A stretch of 63,934 bases of DNA from a virus. The number at the start of each line of letters is the position of its first letter. The stretch's first letter is position 1. The notes beneath the pieces were generated by a model. That model did not search any database. It worked only from the letters and a program-made list of their open reading frames with translations, and was not told the origin of the DNA. Below are positions 25,335-35,302 of the stretch, piece after piece. Made by a program: the position numbers and the translations under genes. Where the stretch lies: the IMG/VR virus record IMGVR_UViG_3300035156_000168, positions 1-63,934 of that record; one strand, written 5' to 3'.

Positions 25335-28300
25335 ATGCCCGTCGCCTACGTCTCCGGCAACTCGACCACAAGAGTCAGCACCACCGACTCGACGTCGTTC
25401 ACGATCACAGTTAATGCCCCGCCGACGATCACCGCCGAGAATCTGCTGCTGGCGTTCGTCTATCAAGCAGACACCGACGCGGCGATGGCGACTTTGGCCG
25501 GGTGGACCCGCGCCGATTTCATCGCCCCGGCGACGGGCGGCGGCGGTTGCCAGTACGTCCTGTGGAAGTACGCCACCGGCTCGGAACCTGCCTCGTACGT
25601 GTTCTCATGGACCGCGCCGACGGCGTCGCCGTGGTTCCTGTCAGCTGTCGTCGTCCAGTACAGCGGTGTTGCTGCCAGCGACCCCGTCAACGCTGTCGAG
25701 GTTGTAGCCAGCACCGCCAACTCGACGAGCATCGTCGCACCGTCTATCCCAGCCACCGCTGCTGGTGTGCTGGTGTGCGGGTTCGCGTCGTGGCTGGGAA
25801 ACACCACCACCGTTCCTGCGGGGATGACGGCACGCCAGAACCCTGTCAACGCCACCAACACGTCGCTGCGGGTTGTCGATCAGCCGATAGCGGCTGAGAC
25901 GACGGGCACTCGGACGTCGACTCAGTCTTCGTCGACAAGGTGGAGCGCGTCATCGGTTGTCCTAGCCGAAGCTGCTGAAAACCCTACGACGACGGTCGGG
26001 AACACTCGCACGGCGACGTGGCAGGTTGCGGCGAGTCCCGACTTTTACTCCGACGTGTACTCCGACGTCTACGGCGCCAACCCTGCGCCGCCGTTGACGA
26101 CGGTCGGGAACACCCGCACCGCGACATGGCAGGTTGCAGCCACACCCGATTACTACTCCGACGTGTACTCGGACACGTACGGTGCGGGGCCGCCGCCACC
26201 TGCACCGTTGGTGACTGTCGGCAACACGAGAACAGCGACGTGGTCGGTTGACACCATCGGTGTGGTCACCGTGTCGAGGTCGGCCTCATGGTCCGTGGGC
26301 CGTATCGTCACGGGCAGCCGCGCCGCGAGCTGGTCGGTGTGGAACGGCCCGATCGCCAACACCCGCACCGCGTCGTGGGCTGTGTTCGGGTTGGCGTTGC
26401 CGACGACCGCCATCGCGACGCCCGGCATGCGGCTGCGGGTGTTCCTGCCGAACGGCGCCGACCAGGGAAACCTGCCAACACCTGAGTCCGGGAACGTCGC
26501 CTACCCACTGAACGACGTCGGTGCGCTCACTTTCTCGTATGCGCTGCGGGCGCCGCGTGCGTCGCTGTTGGGGCAGCCGTGCGAGATATCGGTTGAGGTC
26601 ACACCCGATGGTGGCTACACGTGGTTGGAGCCGCCGAACTCCCGGTTTGTGTATGTGACGGACGGCGCTGACCCGCTGGACCCGGCGAACAAGTACAGCG
26701 TGCAGTGCAAGTCGTTGGTGTGGCGGCTGTCGAAGTCGGTGGTGCTACCCAACAATCTGCTGAATGCGGACGGCAAGCGGGCGTTCCTGTCCGCCAATGT
26801 CGGCATCATTTTGAAGACGCTGTTCACTGAGGCGCAGGCCCGCGGGTCGATGACCGGCATCGACCACGCCTCATTTTCGACGGTGCTCGACTCGGGCGGT
26901 CAGGCGTGGGGGACGACTCTCACGAAGTACTACGAGCCGGGCATCAACTATCTGGCGGTGTTGCAGGACTTCGCCGACTCCGGTCTGTGTGACTTCAAGA
27001 TGCAGGGCCGCAGCTTGTACGTGTACCGCGCCGACACCACTCTCGCTGTGGACCGCACGGTCGGCGGTTCGCAGGTGACGTTCCGCGCCGGCCGCGATTT
27101 GACAGATGCGCCGTTCACCCGCACCTGGGAAGGGCTCGCGAACTACGCCTATTTTGCGGGCGACGGCGTCAACTACGAGTACACCGAGCCGACCGCGATC
27201 ACGCCGTGGGGTCGCCAGGAACTGTTCATCTCCAACGGGTCCGTATCCGACCCGGGCACGATGGCGGTCCTGACGCAGAACGAACTCGCGCAGCACGATG
27301 TGGAGCGTACGCAGTACACACGCGGCTTGGATTTCACGCGGGCGACGCATCGGCCGTTCTGGGATTACGGCGTCGGTGACTACGTGTGGTCGACGGCGGA
27401 CGGTTCGCAGCCAGCCCGGTTGCGGATTCGTCAGCTGACGCTGCAGGTCAACGCGCAAGGCATCCTCGCCGGCAATGTGGTCCTCAATGACCGGTTCATT
27501 GAGTCGGACGTGCGGGCTGCTCGTCGCATTCAGGGCATCACGAACGGAGCCCAGTCGGGCACGGGTACGGGCACCCCGCCGGTCACGGACAACCCTGACG
27601 GCACCGCAGACAGCAAAGCGCCGGCGAAGGTGCTCGGCTTGTCTGGGGCGAGCACCGCCTACATGGGGCCCGGTGGTTTCCCGCAGGCGCAGGTCACCCT
27701 GACGTGGGGTGCGGTGACGACGAACGTCGACGGCACCCCAATCACCGACCTCGACCATTACGAGATCCACCGCCGGCCTGTCGGATCGATTCCGCCGACG
27801 CAGCCGAACACCGATCTGCGGCACTTCGCGACGACGACCAACAACACCTACGACTCGTCACCGTATATTGTCGGCTCGTCGTGGTTCTTCTCCGTCAAAG
27901 CGGTCGACACATCCGGCAACCGGTCCGAGTTGTCCGCTGAGCATTCGGTGGGGATGGCGACCGACAACACCGCACCGCAGGCACCCGCCGCCCCAGTCCT
28001 GACCGCGAAACTAGGGCTGATCCAGATTTTCTGGTCCGGCCTGCCAGCGACGGGTGTGTGGCCGCCCGACTTCGCCTATGTCGAAGTGCACGTCTCGACG
28101 GTCAACAACTTCACCCCGACCGACGCGACCTTGTTCGACACCTTGTACGGCGAAGGCAGCTCCATCTACACGGCGGGCGCCTACGGGGTGCCCGTCTACG
28201 CGAAGCTGGTCGCGGTCGATAAGACGCCGCTCAAGTCGGGCGCCTCGACTCAGGGCACGGCGACGCCAGTGCAACTCGTCAACACCGACCTCATCACGGG

Positions 28301-29498
28301 CATCGTCAACGAGCGGCTGCTAGCTGCGGATGCGGTCACGTCGGCGGCTATCGCTGACCTAGCGGTGGGCACCGCGAACATCATCAACGGCTCAATCGTG
28401 AACGCGAAGATCGGCAGCCTAGCGGTCAACGACGCCAACATCGCCGCGATGAATGTCGGGAAACTGTCGGCGGGCACGTTGAACGCTGAGGTGCTGGTCG
28501 CGAACCGGCTTACCACGTCCATGTCGGGCAGCCGCGTGCAGATGGACTCGACTGGTCTGCGAATGTTCCGCGGGTCGGAGACGCAGCCGATCGTGTTCCT
28601 CGACCCGACCCCGGGTCAGCTCATCATCCGCAACACGACGGACGCGTCTCACACGTCGAGCGGTCACGGCATTCAGTTCGGCGAGTCGAACAACCTGAAC
28701 GTCATCATCGACAACAACGAGATCATGGCGAGAAACAACGCGTTCTACGCCACGCTCGGTGTGAACCTTGAAGGCGGCGGCGTCACCATCGGCGGCCGCA
28801 TGGGCGGCTTCACCGACGCCAACCGCGGCAGCATCCCGAACAACGACAACCACCACATCTTGATGCGCGGCAACATTGAGGTGCAGAACATCGGGTCAGG
28901 TAACTATGACGATCCGTATTCGCCGTTCATTGTCGGGTGGCGGGCGTCGACGCACCTTTTTATGACCAACAACAAGATCGGCGCATCGGGTGGTTTGGGT
29001 GCGAACCCGCTCTACATCAACCCGCGCTCGACTTCGGGCGAGGACCATTTCCAGCCGGTGTGGATGGGTTGCGACAGCATCGCCATCCGTCGGATCGGTC
29101 CGGCGCAAGGCGGGGTTATTTCCACCGAGGCTGGTGTGGCGTTGCAACTCGTCAACGGGCAGGTGAACTCGCGAAGCGCATCCATCGTCGGCAACTGCTC
29201 GATGGGTGCGTCCGCGTTCAACGTGCTGTCGCAGTCAGACACGAAGCACATGGTTTCCGATTTGGCGGGGGCACTGGAAACAGTCCGTGGCGTCAAAAGC
29301 AAGCGTTGGCAGTTCCGCGACGAGATCAACCCCGAGGATCAGTGGCACTACGGGCCGATGCTGGAAGACCTACCTGACGAACTGCGAACCCGGGTCGGCG
29401 ACGACCAGCAGGGCTACAGCATCAGCTCGCTGGTCGGCCTGTTGTGGGAAGCAGTGCGCGAACTAGCGGCGGAGGTGGAGCGTGGCAAGGAACGCTGA
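25335..29498 (+). CDS. Large minor tail protein (tip/central fibre) with TRxATW repeats and S74-like chaperone end
   Basis: 1387 residues. Beta-rich N-terminal domain (about 1-210); about six TRTATW repeats alternating with YSDVYSDVYG segments (about 216-350); a Tal/gp27-like baseplate core (about 355-740, with AVLQDFADSGLCDFKMQG); a fibronectin III-like domain (about 755-880); trimeric beta-structure (about 950-1290). The end, SDTKHMVSDLAGALETVRG ... HYGPMLEDLP, resembles the S74 self-cleaving chaperone of fibres. It is both a structural tip and receptor-binding candidate. Confidence 0.85.
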   Translation: MPVAYVSGNSTTRVSTTDSTSFTITVNAPPTITAENLLLAFVYQADTDAAMATLAGWTRADFIAPATGGGGCQYVLWKYATGSEPASYVFSWTAPTASPWFLSAVVVQYSGVAASDPVNAVEVVASTANSTSIVAPSIPATAAGVLVCGFASWLGNTTTVPAGMTARQNPVNATNTSLRVVDQPIAAETTGTRTSTQSSSTRWSASSVVLAEAAENPTTTVGNTRTATWQVAASPDFYSDVYSDVYGANPAPPLTTVGNTRTATWQVAATPDYYSDVYSDTYGAGPPPPAPLVTVGNTRTATWSVDTIGVVTVSRSASWSVGRIVTGSRAASWSVWNGPIANTRTASWAVFGLALPTTAIATPGMRLRVFLPNGADQGNLPTPESGNVAYPLNDVGALTFSYALRAPRASLLGQPCEISVEVTPDGGYTWLEPPNSRFVYVTDGADPLDPANKYSVQCKSLVWRLSKSVVLPNNLLNADGKRAFLSANVGIILKTLFTEAQARGSMTGIDHASFSTVLDSGGQAWGTTLTKYYEPGINYLAVLQDFADSGLCDFKMQGRSLYVYRADTTLAVDRTVGGSQVTFRAGRDLTDAPFTRTWEGLANYAYFAGDGVNYEYTEPTAITPWGRQELFISNGSVSDPGTMAVLTQNELAQHDVERTQYTRGLDFTRATHRPFWDYGVGDYVWSTADGSQPARLRIRQLTLQVNAQGILAGNVVLNDRFIESDVRAARRIQGITNGAQSGTGTGTPPVTDNPDGTADSKAPAKVLGLSGASTAYMGPGGFPQAQVTLTWGAVTTNVDGTPITDLDHYEIHRRPVGSIPPTQPNTDLRHFATTTNNTYDSSPYIVGSSWFFSVKAVDTSGNRSELSAEHSVGMATDNTAPQAPAAPVLTAKLGLIQIFWSGLPATGVWPPDFAYVEVHVSTVNNFTPTDATLFDTLYGEGSSIYTAGAYGVPVYAKLVAVDKTPLKSGASTQGTATPVQLVNTDLITGIVNERLLAADAVTSAAIADLAVGTANIINGSIVNAKIGSLAVNDANIAAMNVGKLSAGTLNAEVLVANRLTTSMSGSRVQMDSTGLRMFRGSETQPIVFLDPTPGQLIIRNTTDASHTSSGHGIQFGESNNLNVIIDNNEIMARNNAFYATLGVNLEGGGVTIGGRMGGFTDANRGSIPNNDNHHILMRGNIEVQNIGSGNYDDPYSPFIVGWRASTHLFMTNNKIGASGGLGANPLYINPRSTSGEDHFQPVWMGCDSIAIRRIGPAQGGVISTEAGVALQLVNGQVNSRSASIVGNCSMGASAFNVLSQSDTKHMVSDLAGALETVRGVKSKRWQFRDEINPEDQWHYGPMLEDLPDELRTRVGDDQQGYSISSLVGLLWEAVRELAAEVERGKER

Positions 29499-29841
29499 CG
29501 GCACCGCCACCTGTGACCGGTGCGGCGCTCGGTTGGCTGGCTACGGGGTGTTGTACGGGATGGTGTGCACCGACCTCACTCCGGGCGGCGCTGTCCGGGA
29601 CTTGATCTACTGCTACGCCAACCAGTGCCGCAGCGTCGTCCTCGACGGGTTCCTGCGCAGTCTCGGCACGGACCCGCTGCGGTGCACCGACGACAACACA
29701 CGCCTCAACTCGCGGGCAGTGAGCGACGCGATGCTTGCCGTCGATATGCAACCAGCCTCAGGGGAGGCGCGACTGATGCAGTTCTGCTATGCGACCGGGT
29801 CACGTGACCGGTTCCTGACCCATGTACAGGAGACACGGTGA
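29482..29841 (+). CDS. Minor tail-region Cys-rich protein
   Basis: 119 residues from GTG 29482, overlapping the previous gene end by 17 bases. CDRCGARL, CTDL, CYANQC and RCTDD give several potential zinc ligands. Position suggests a small tail accessory or assembly protein. No family recognised. Confidence 0.6.
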   Translation: MARNADGTATCDRCGARLAGYGVLYGMVCTDLTPGGAVRDLIYCYANQCRSVVLDGFLRSLGTDPLRCTDDNTRLNSRAVSDAMLAVDMQPASGEARLMQFCYATGSRDRFLTHVQETR

Positions 29842-30269
29842 CGCTGCAACGGGTGTGCAATTTGGACGGCACGATTATTGACACGTCAGGCGACGACTTT
29901 TTCACGGTCACGCACGGCCGGACCGGGGAGACGAAAGATATCTGCCCGCGCTGTTCCAGGTCGGCGTACTCGGTGGACGTTTGGGCGCCGACGGTCGGTA
30001 AGGATGTCGGTGCTCGGGTGAAGCCGACCGTGTATGCGATGGACAACAACATTCCGTTCGCGTACGACGCGATCGTTGGGGGGACGACGGGCGTGACGGA
30101 GCCGACGTGGCCGACGGTGCCTGGTGAGACGGTGGTCGACGGTGACGTGACGTGGGTCACCCATGAGGGGCCGACCGGTAACTCGGCGGTGTTCCAAACG
30201 ATTCCGGCGCCGCCGAAGTACATTTCGCTGTGGGGTTGGATGACGGGCACCAATGAGTCAGCCGACTGA
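29838..30269 (+). CDS. Minor tail protein, hypothetical
   Basis: 143 residues, GTGA-overlapping start. N-terminal CNLDGTIIDTSGDD and CPRC motif, then a beta-rich repeat-like part (GGTTGVTEPTWPTVPGETVV, DGDVTWVTHEGP) as in many phage fibre-associated 'DGDVTW' modules. Probably a virion or assembly component. Confidence 0.6.
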   Translation: MTLQRVCNLDGTIIDTSGDDFFTVTHGRTGETKDICPRCSRSAYSVDVWAPTVGKDVGARVKPTVYAMDNNIPFAYDAIVGGTTGVTEPTWPTVPGETVVDGDVTWVTHEGPTGNSAVFQTIPAPPKYISLWGWMTGTNESAD

Positions 30270-30447
30270 CCCGATCCAACTGGACCCGAACGGGGTGGCG
30301 CGTCGGGCAGCCGCCCGCTATCAGCGGATCATCGCCGACTTGGTCGATGAGAACGCCCGCCTTGAGACGTACATCGCTCAGCTGCTGACCCAACAGCAGC
30401 CGGCAGCCTCTGCGCCTGACGCGTGGGGCGACACAGCCCCCCAGTAA
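30253..30447 (+). CDS. Small coiled-coil protein
   Basis: 64 residues. A heptad-like helix (AARYQRIIADLVDENARLET) flanked by polar, Gln/Pro-rich ends. ATG lies within the end of the preceding gene. Function unknown; perhaps a tail assembly factor. Confidence 0.55.
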   Translation: MSQPTDPIQLDPNGVARRAAARYQRIIADLVDENARLETYIAQLLTQQQPAASAPDAWGDTAPQ

Positions 30448-30518
30448 GTCCGTCACCACCTATTCAGTCCCCAGCGCTTCGCGTGTGGGGCTTCAACCCA
30501 TGCCCGAAAGGAAACCCC

Positions 30519-30836
30519 GTGGCCGACAAGAAGGTGAAGCTCGTCACGTCGTACAAGACCGACGACGGGCAGACGATGTACGAGTTCCGCTGCCCATACC
30601 CGACGGGGTGCGGCGAGAACGCACTGGACCCAGACGCGACGCCGTATCGGGCGTTCAACCTCGCCGACCGTGAGTGGGCTGTCGCCCGCGGCAAGCAACA
30701 CCTCGCGGAACACGAAAGCACAGCCGACCCGAACCGCGACAACGAACTCACACCTGAGATGCACGAGTTCAGGGTCGCTCTCGGCATCGCCGCCGCTGCC
30801 GCACCAACCGTAAACCCCGACGACTGGGAGCTGTGA
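30519..30836 (+). CDS. Small hypothetical late protein
   Basis: 105 residues from GTG 30519 with GAAAGGAAA ribosome site. CPYPTGCGEN with His-containing ALARGKQHLAEHES-type helix (actual AVARGKQHLAEHES) suggests a single zinc finger. A CCCCA/TGGGG hairpin lies in the gap before it. Confidence 0.55.
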   Translation: MADKKVKLVTSYKTDDGQTMYEFRCPYPTGCGENALDPDATPYRAFNLADREWAVARGKQHLAEHESTADPNRDNELTPEMHEFRVALGIAAAAAPTVNPDDWEL

Positions 30837-30839
30837 GTC

Positions 30840-31388
30840 ATGGCCGCTATCACTGCTGGCGAAATCTTGTGGAAACTGACGACCTCGGCTGTTGTTGCTG
30901 GCAACAGCACGAGCAACACCACCCCTGGCACGTATCTGGGTGGGCATGTCACGTCGAACAACTACGCCGACAACGGACCGCTGTTCCCTGACGTGACTGG
31001 TGCGCAGAACGCCGCGAACCAGGTCGATTACGCCGGGATGGCTATTCACAACAGCAACGGCGCGAACAACTACGTAGGTGCGGTTGTGTACATCTCGTCC
31101 GACGACGGTTTGGGTGCGTCCATCGCCATTGGTGTGGACACTACGGCGCAGACGGCGGTCGGTGCTGCGTCGGGCACGCCGCAGCTGGTGACTATTGCGA
31201 ACAGCACAACGGCTCCGGCTGGTGTGACGTTCTCGGCGCCAACCACGGCCGCTGGCGGGATTGCGCTCGGAACCATCAACTTCGGGAACGTGCGCGGGTT
31301 CTGGGTTCGGCGTACGGCAGCGAACACCGCCGCCCGTTCCGGCGACACGGTCACCCTCGCAGTCAGCGGCGACACCGGCTCACTGTGA
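30840..31388 (+). CDS. Beta-rich minor tail/structural protein
   Basis: 182 residues rich in Ala, Thr, Gly and Asn: ITAGEILWKLTTSA, GTYLGGHVTSNNYAD and GTINFGNVRGFWVRRT. The pattern is known from phage tail-associated proteins that carry a single jelly-roll-like domain. No enzymatic motif. Confidence 0.6.
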   Translation: MAAITAGEILWKLTTSAVVAGNSTSNTTPGTYLGGHVTSNNYADNGPLFPDVTGAQNAANQVDYAGMAIHNSNGANNYVGAVVYISSDDGLGASIAIGVDTTAQTAVGAASGTPQLVTIANSTTAPAGVTFSAPTTAAGGIALGTINFGNVRGFWVRRTAANTAARSGDTVTLAVSGDTGSL

Positions 31389-31507
31389 CCGTCCGTCGGC
31401 GGACAGTCCTCGGATTCACGGCGGCTGTCCCGCTCGACCGTCTGACGCGCCGCAAACCGAAGCCTCGCCGCGGCGTCTACAACAACCGCTACTCCGACAC
31501 CTACTAA
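31385..31507 (+). CDS. Tiny basic protein ending in YSDTY
   Basis: 40 residues from GTG 31385 (GTGA overlap). Very basic (RRRTV, RLTRRKPKPRRG) with the ending YNNRYSDTY. The Y-S-D-x-Y element recurs in the large tip protein (YSDVYSDVYG, YSDTYG), so it may be a short virion linker module. Confidence 0.5.
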   Translation: MTVRRRTVLGFTAAVPLDRLTRRKPKPRRGVYNNRYSDTY

Positions 31508-31519
31508 GGGAGTCCGCCC

Positions 31520-31918
31520 ATGCCCACAGCGCCGAACCTGCCGACAAGCGGCCTCACCTCGGGTGTGTCGTCGGGTGCGCTCACCAACTGGTACACCCTC
31601 AACGGGATCGCGAACAGCATCTATCTCGCGTCGATCGGCACGACCCGCACTGGGGCGTACACGTTGACGCAGGCGAACTCGGGCGAGTTAATTCCGGTAA
31701 ACGCGGCAGGGTCGGTGGCGATCACCGTCCCCGTCCTCGCCGTCGGCACCAGCGTCGAGCTGTTGCGGCAGGGTGCGGGTGCGGTGACGTTGACGGCGTC
31801 GGGCACGACGTTCCTGGTGCCGGCCGGGTCGACAGCAACCCCGCGTGTGCAGGGGTCAGTAATGGCGCTGCTGTGGCTGACAACGACGTCGGTGTTGGTC
31901 AGCGGGGACCTCACCTGA
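31520..31918 (+). CDS. Minor tail protein with small beta domain
   Basis: 132 residues. YTLTQANSGELIPVNAAGSV, ITVPVLAVGTSVELLRQG and AGAVTLTASGTTFLVPAG form the common phage-fibre beta domain (TYTLxxxDxGxxVxxNxA ... VTVP) seen in adsorption appendages. Overlaps the next gene by one base. Confidence 0.7.
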   Translation: MPTAPNLPTSGLTSGVSSGALTNWYTLNGIANSIYLASIGTTRTGAYTLTQANSGELIPVNAAGSVAITVPVLAVGTSVELLRQGAGAVTLTASGTTFLVPAGSTATPRVQGSVMALLWLTTTSVLVSGDLT

Positions 31919-33492
31919 TGGCTCTCCGCAAAGCGCGCCGCCGCGGCATTCAACGCATCGGCATCCCAGTGTCGGCCCCGGTCGCCTACGTCAACAACGC
32001 GTCGGTGATCGACGCTTTCACCGACCCCGTCCTGGTTGTCCCGACTGGGGTGGCGGCGGCGCACACATGCATCGCGATCGTGACCGTGCAGAACCGTGCA
32101 GCGGTGTTCACCACCCCAACCGGGTGGACGGCTGGCGGGACGAGGGTGGCGACTGGTGCGTTGCAGTTCACGTCTGCGCTGTTCTACCGCAGCGGCTTGT
32201 CGGCGGGGCAGTCGGTGACGTTTGTGACGTCGGACACCACCAGCAACCGAGGCATCGCCTTCCTGGCGTTCTCGGGTGGCGACGGCACCCTCGACGGGGT
32301 CGCGTCGTCAGCGGAGACAGTGTGGGGCACAACCCACACTGCACCCAACATCACCCCTGTCAACGCTGGCACTTTGCCGGTGACGATTTGTGTGGACCCG
32401 GGTGCGTCGTCGTTCACCGTCCCCGCTGGTTGGACGGAGCGGCTGGACACCGGCAACGTCAACTTCAACAACGGCGCTGTGGCGGCGACCCGCGACACCG
32501 CCACCACAGCAGCGAACCAGGTCGTCACCGGCCCCGTCGTCACAGCCGGGTCGGCGTCGGACTACTCGCTGATGTGGACGATCGGCATCAAGAAGACCGG
32601 CGGGGTTGGTGGCGGCACGCCGGGTGCGACCCGAGTCCTCGACTTGGCGGCTTGGTTGTACGACCCGATTCCCGCGAACCCGGTGTTGGACAGCCAAAGC
32701 GCAGCGATTTCGGCTGCTTTGGCTGGCGGGTCGCACATCGCGAACATGGTCGACTTTGGGACGACGATGGTCCGTACCGGAGTGACAGCGGCGACACCTC
32801 GCTACGACGTCCAGTTTGAGTATGTGCCCGAGTGGGGTTCCGATCCGTTCGGCACTGAGACGATGCCGATCCCGGCTGGAACGGTGGTGCCGCCTGGCAC
32901 GGACGGGCATGTGTCGATTGTTGACCCGACCACCCAGCAGATTTATTCGTTGTGGGCGGCGAACTTCAACGGGACGGTGAAGACGGCGGGGTTCGGCGCG
33001 AAGGTTGCGTTGTACGGCGACGGTCGGGAGATTACTGGGTCGTCGACGGGTGCGAACTTGTGCCGGTACGCCGGTGTCGTCGGTGAGGACGAGCTGATCG
33101 CGGGGAACATCAACCACGCCCTGTTCTTCTCGACCGACATGGCTCGCTTGACGACGTTTAGGTATCCGGCGGTGAAGACGGACGGGTCGAACTTGGTGGG
33201 TAGTTCGGTGACCATCGAGGAGGGCGCCCGGGTGCAACTGAACCCGGCTGTCAACGTCGACGCCATCCCCGGCATCACCGCAGGCGAACGGACTGTCGCG
33301 AAGGCGCTGCAAACCTACGGCGCGTATTGCGGCGACAACGGCGGTGGGCGTATGGCGTTCATCTTCGAGTACACCGCCGCGACGATCCAGCAAACTCGGT
33401 ATCCGAGCGTCGGTTTGGCGTGGGACTACTTCGACATGTCGCACATTCCGTGGAACCAACTGCGGGTCCTCAACTCTTGGAACGGAACCTGA
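31918..33492 (+). CDS. Minor tail protein (putative receptor-binding/lectin-like)
   Basis: 524 residues from ATG 31918; the open frame continues upstream but overlaps the previous gene. N-terminal beta sandwich (about 15-235), Gly-rich linker, and a C-terminal domain (about 245-524) with SSTGANLCRYAGVV, HALFFSTDMA, ITAGERTVAKALQTYGAY and CGDNGGGRMAF. This C-terminal pattern recurs in actinophage minor tail proteins, probably for surface-glycan recognition. Confidence 0.75.
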   Translation: MALRKARRRGIQRIGIPVSAPVAYVNNASVIDAFTDPVLVVPTGVAAAHTCIAIVTVQNRAAVFTTPTGWTAGGTRVATGALQFTSALFYRSGLSAGQSVTFVTSDTTSNRGIAFLAFSGGDGTLDGVASSAETVWGTTHTAPNITPVNAGTLPVTICVDPGASSFTVPAGWTERLDTGNVNFNNGAVAATRDTATTAANQVVTGPVVTAGSASDYSLMWTIGIKKTGGVGGGTPGATRVLDLAAWLYDPIPANPVLDSQSAAISAALAGGSHIANMVDFGTTMVRTGVTAATPRYDVQFEYVPEWGSDPFGTETMPIPAGTVVPPGTDGHVSIVDPTTQQIYSLWAANFNGTVKTAGFGAKVALYGDGREITGSSTGANLCRYAGVVGEDELIAGNINHALFFSTDMARLTTFRYPAVKTDGSNLVGSSVTIEEGARVQLNPAVNVDAIPGITAGERTVAKALQTYGAYCGDNGGGRMAFIFEYTAATIQQTRYPSVGLAWDYFDMSHIPWNQLRVLNSWNGT

Positions 33493-33881
33493 TGGCTGCC
33501 ACCACCACCCGCCTGCACATCATCTGCACCGACGCCGCCCGGCAGTTGGTTAACGACACTCTGCGGAACGTTGACCCGACGTCGGTGGGCGACCCGATCA
33601 CCGTCCCCCTGAAAATGGCTGACGACCCGACGGATGCGGTGGTGGCTTGGGGTGCGTCGTGGGCGATGGACGGCGCAACCAACAATGCTTTCCGTAACGC
33701 AGTCCGTGATGCTGGATGGTCGCCGCGCCCCACCAACGCCGAACGCACCGTCTACGGCCCCACGTCGAACGTGCCCGCGTTCGGCACACAAAGGCTGTGG
33801 CTGTGGGACGGCTACACCGTCGACTTCTGGGCTAGCGTGACCGACCTCGGGCTGTCGCGGATCGAAGACAACAGCCACTAA
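33492..33881 (+). CDS. Minor tail-region protein
   Basis: 129 residues, ATG overlapping the previous stop. Alpha/beta sequence (RLHIICTDAARQLVNDTLRN, VVAWGASWAMDGAT, LWLWDGYTVDFWA). It sits between two adhesion-type proteins and may be a small fibre chaperone or structural partner. Confidence 0.55.
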   Translation: MAATTTRLHIICTDAARQLVNDTLRNVDPTSVGDPITVPLKMADDPTDAVVAWGASWAMDGATNNAFRNAVRDAGWSPRPTNAERTVYGPTSNVPAFGTQRLWLWDGYTVDFWASVTDLGLSRIEDNSH

Positions 33882-35293
33882 TGGCGTTACCGACACCGAC
33901 GTTTCGGTGGCGAGCCGGGAACGTCACCGGGTTAGCGGACGGTGCAGCGGTTGACACCGTCCCCGGCGAAGGAACCGTCACCACGTCGATGGTGCAAACG
34001 GTGAGCACGAAGCGTCCGTTGTGGCGGGCTGCCGGTTTGAACGGGCAGCCGTCGTTTGAGTTGGACGGCGTCGACGACGCGTTCAGCACATCGGCGACGA
34101 TCACGAGACCGCAGAACGCCACTTGGATTGCGGTGCTTCGACCCAGCAACGTCAACACGTTGCAGCCGCTGCACATGTCGTCTCAGGAAATGTTTCAGGA
34201 CACCGGGCAGCACGGCATTTACGTCGCAGCTCCTTGCACCATCCCGGGCGCGGCGTCGGCTAACGTGTCGCAGGCGTGGACAGGTTTGTATGCGGGGGCG
34301 GCGTCGCAGTTCCGGAAGAACGGGACAACGGTCGCGTCGGCTTCCTTGACGTCACCAGCGACGGCGGCGGTGACCGCGTTCATGGGGACAACTGCCACCG
34401 CGACGCGTCCGTTCGCTGGGCAGTACGCCGAGTTGATCGGCTGGAACTATGTGCTGTCGGCCGCCGAACTCGTCGACGCCCACATCTATGTGCAGGACAC
34501 GTACGGCATCACGATGGCCGGAACTGCCCCGCCGACCATCGAAATCACGCTGCGAGCGGTCGGTGCGCACACCGCCGCCGCTGCCGCTGTCACCCCTTTG
34601 GCACCGGGGGTCCCGGCTGGGGTGGTGGCCGGCGACATGTCCATTTTGACGGTGCAGGGGAAACGGACGGCTGCCGCGACGGCTCCGACGGTCACGACGC
34701 CGACCGGTTGGACGTTGATCTCAACCACCCACGCACCTGGGGTTGTGGCGGGCGTCGACACCGGCTCGAACACGGTCGCGAACTTTTACCGCACAGACAC
34801 CTACACAGCCCCGTCGATTGTCACCTCAGGGTTCGACTCGGCGGGTGCGGTCATCACCGCCTACACGACCGCTGGGACGAGTTGGGCGGCCCCGGTGGTC
34901 ACGTCAGGGTCGGACACCGTCTCAGGGGCGGGCGGGTCGATCACTGGCGCGGCTGGGTTGGATGTGGCACCGCTCGATTTGGTGCAAGTGTCGGCTGGCC
35001 TGTCGGGGGACATCGGCGCCGTCACCGTCCCCACCATCGGTGGGATGGGCGGCGCGACGTTGGGTGGCACGTCGTCGCGGGTCAACTTTGCTGTGACGAC
35101 CGGCAACGACTCGCGCACGCTGGTGGCGGACTGCCAAGTCGACTCGGGCACGTCGAATGCGTCGCCGACGTTCACGTTCACCAACGCATCCGCAACCACC
35201 TCCCACGCCCAGTTCGTGCGGTTGCGGGGGATCGCCGCCGGTGGCGGACAAACCGAACCAGCACTCCCGATCATCGTTCTCCGCACCCGCTAG
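33881..35293 (+). CDS. Minor tail protein with LamG/concanavalin-like domain
   Basis: 470 residues. Residues about 20-210 fit a LamG-like lectin fold (GQPSFELDGVDDAF, NATWIAVLRP, GIYVAAPC, FAGQYAELIGWNYVLS). The C-terminal half repeats a beta sandwich like the one at the N-terminus of the 31918 protein (GVVAGDMSILTVQGK, PTGWTLISTT). Carbohydrate binding at the cell surface is the likely role. Confidence 0.72.
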   Translation: MALPTPTFRWRAGNVTGLADGAAVDTVPGEGTVTTSMVQTVSTKRPLWRAAGLNGQPSFELDGVDDAFSTSATITRPQNATWIAVLRPSNVNTLQPLHMSSQEMFQDTGQHGIYVAAPCTIPGAASANVSQAWTGLYAGAASQFRKNGTTVASASLTSPATAAVTAFMGTTATATRPFAGQYAELIGWNYVLSAAELVDAHIYVQDTYGITMAGTAPPTIEITLRAVGAHTAAAAAVTPLAPGVPAGVVAGDMSILTVQGKRTAAATAPTVTTPTGWTLISTTHAPGVVAGVDTGSNTVANFYRTDTYTAPSIVTSGFDSAGAVITAYTTAGTSWAAPVVTSGSDTVSGAGGSITGAAGLDVAPLDLVQVSAGLSGDIGAVTVPTIGGMGGATLGGTSSRVNFAVTTGNDSRTLVADCQVDSGTSNASPTFTFTNASATTSHAQFVRLRGIAAGGGQTEPALPIIVLRTR

Positions 35294-35302
35294 GAGTCAC
35301 AC

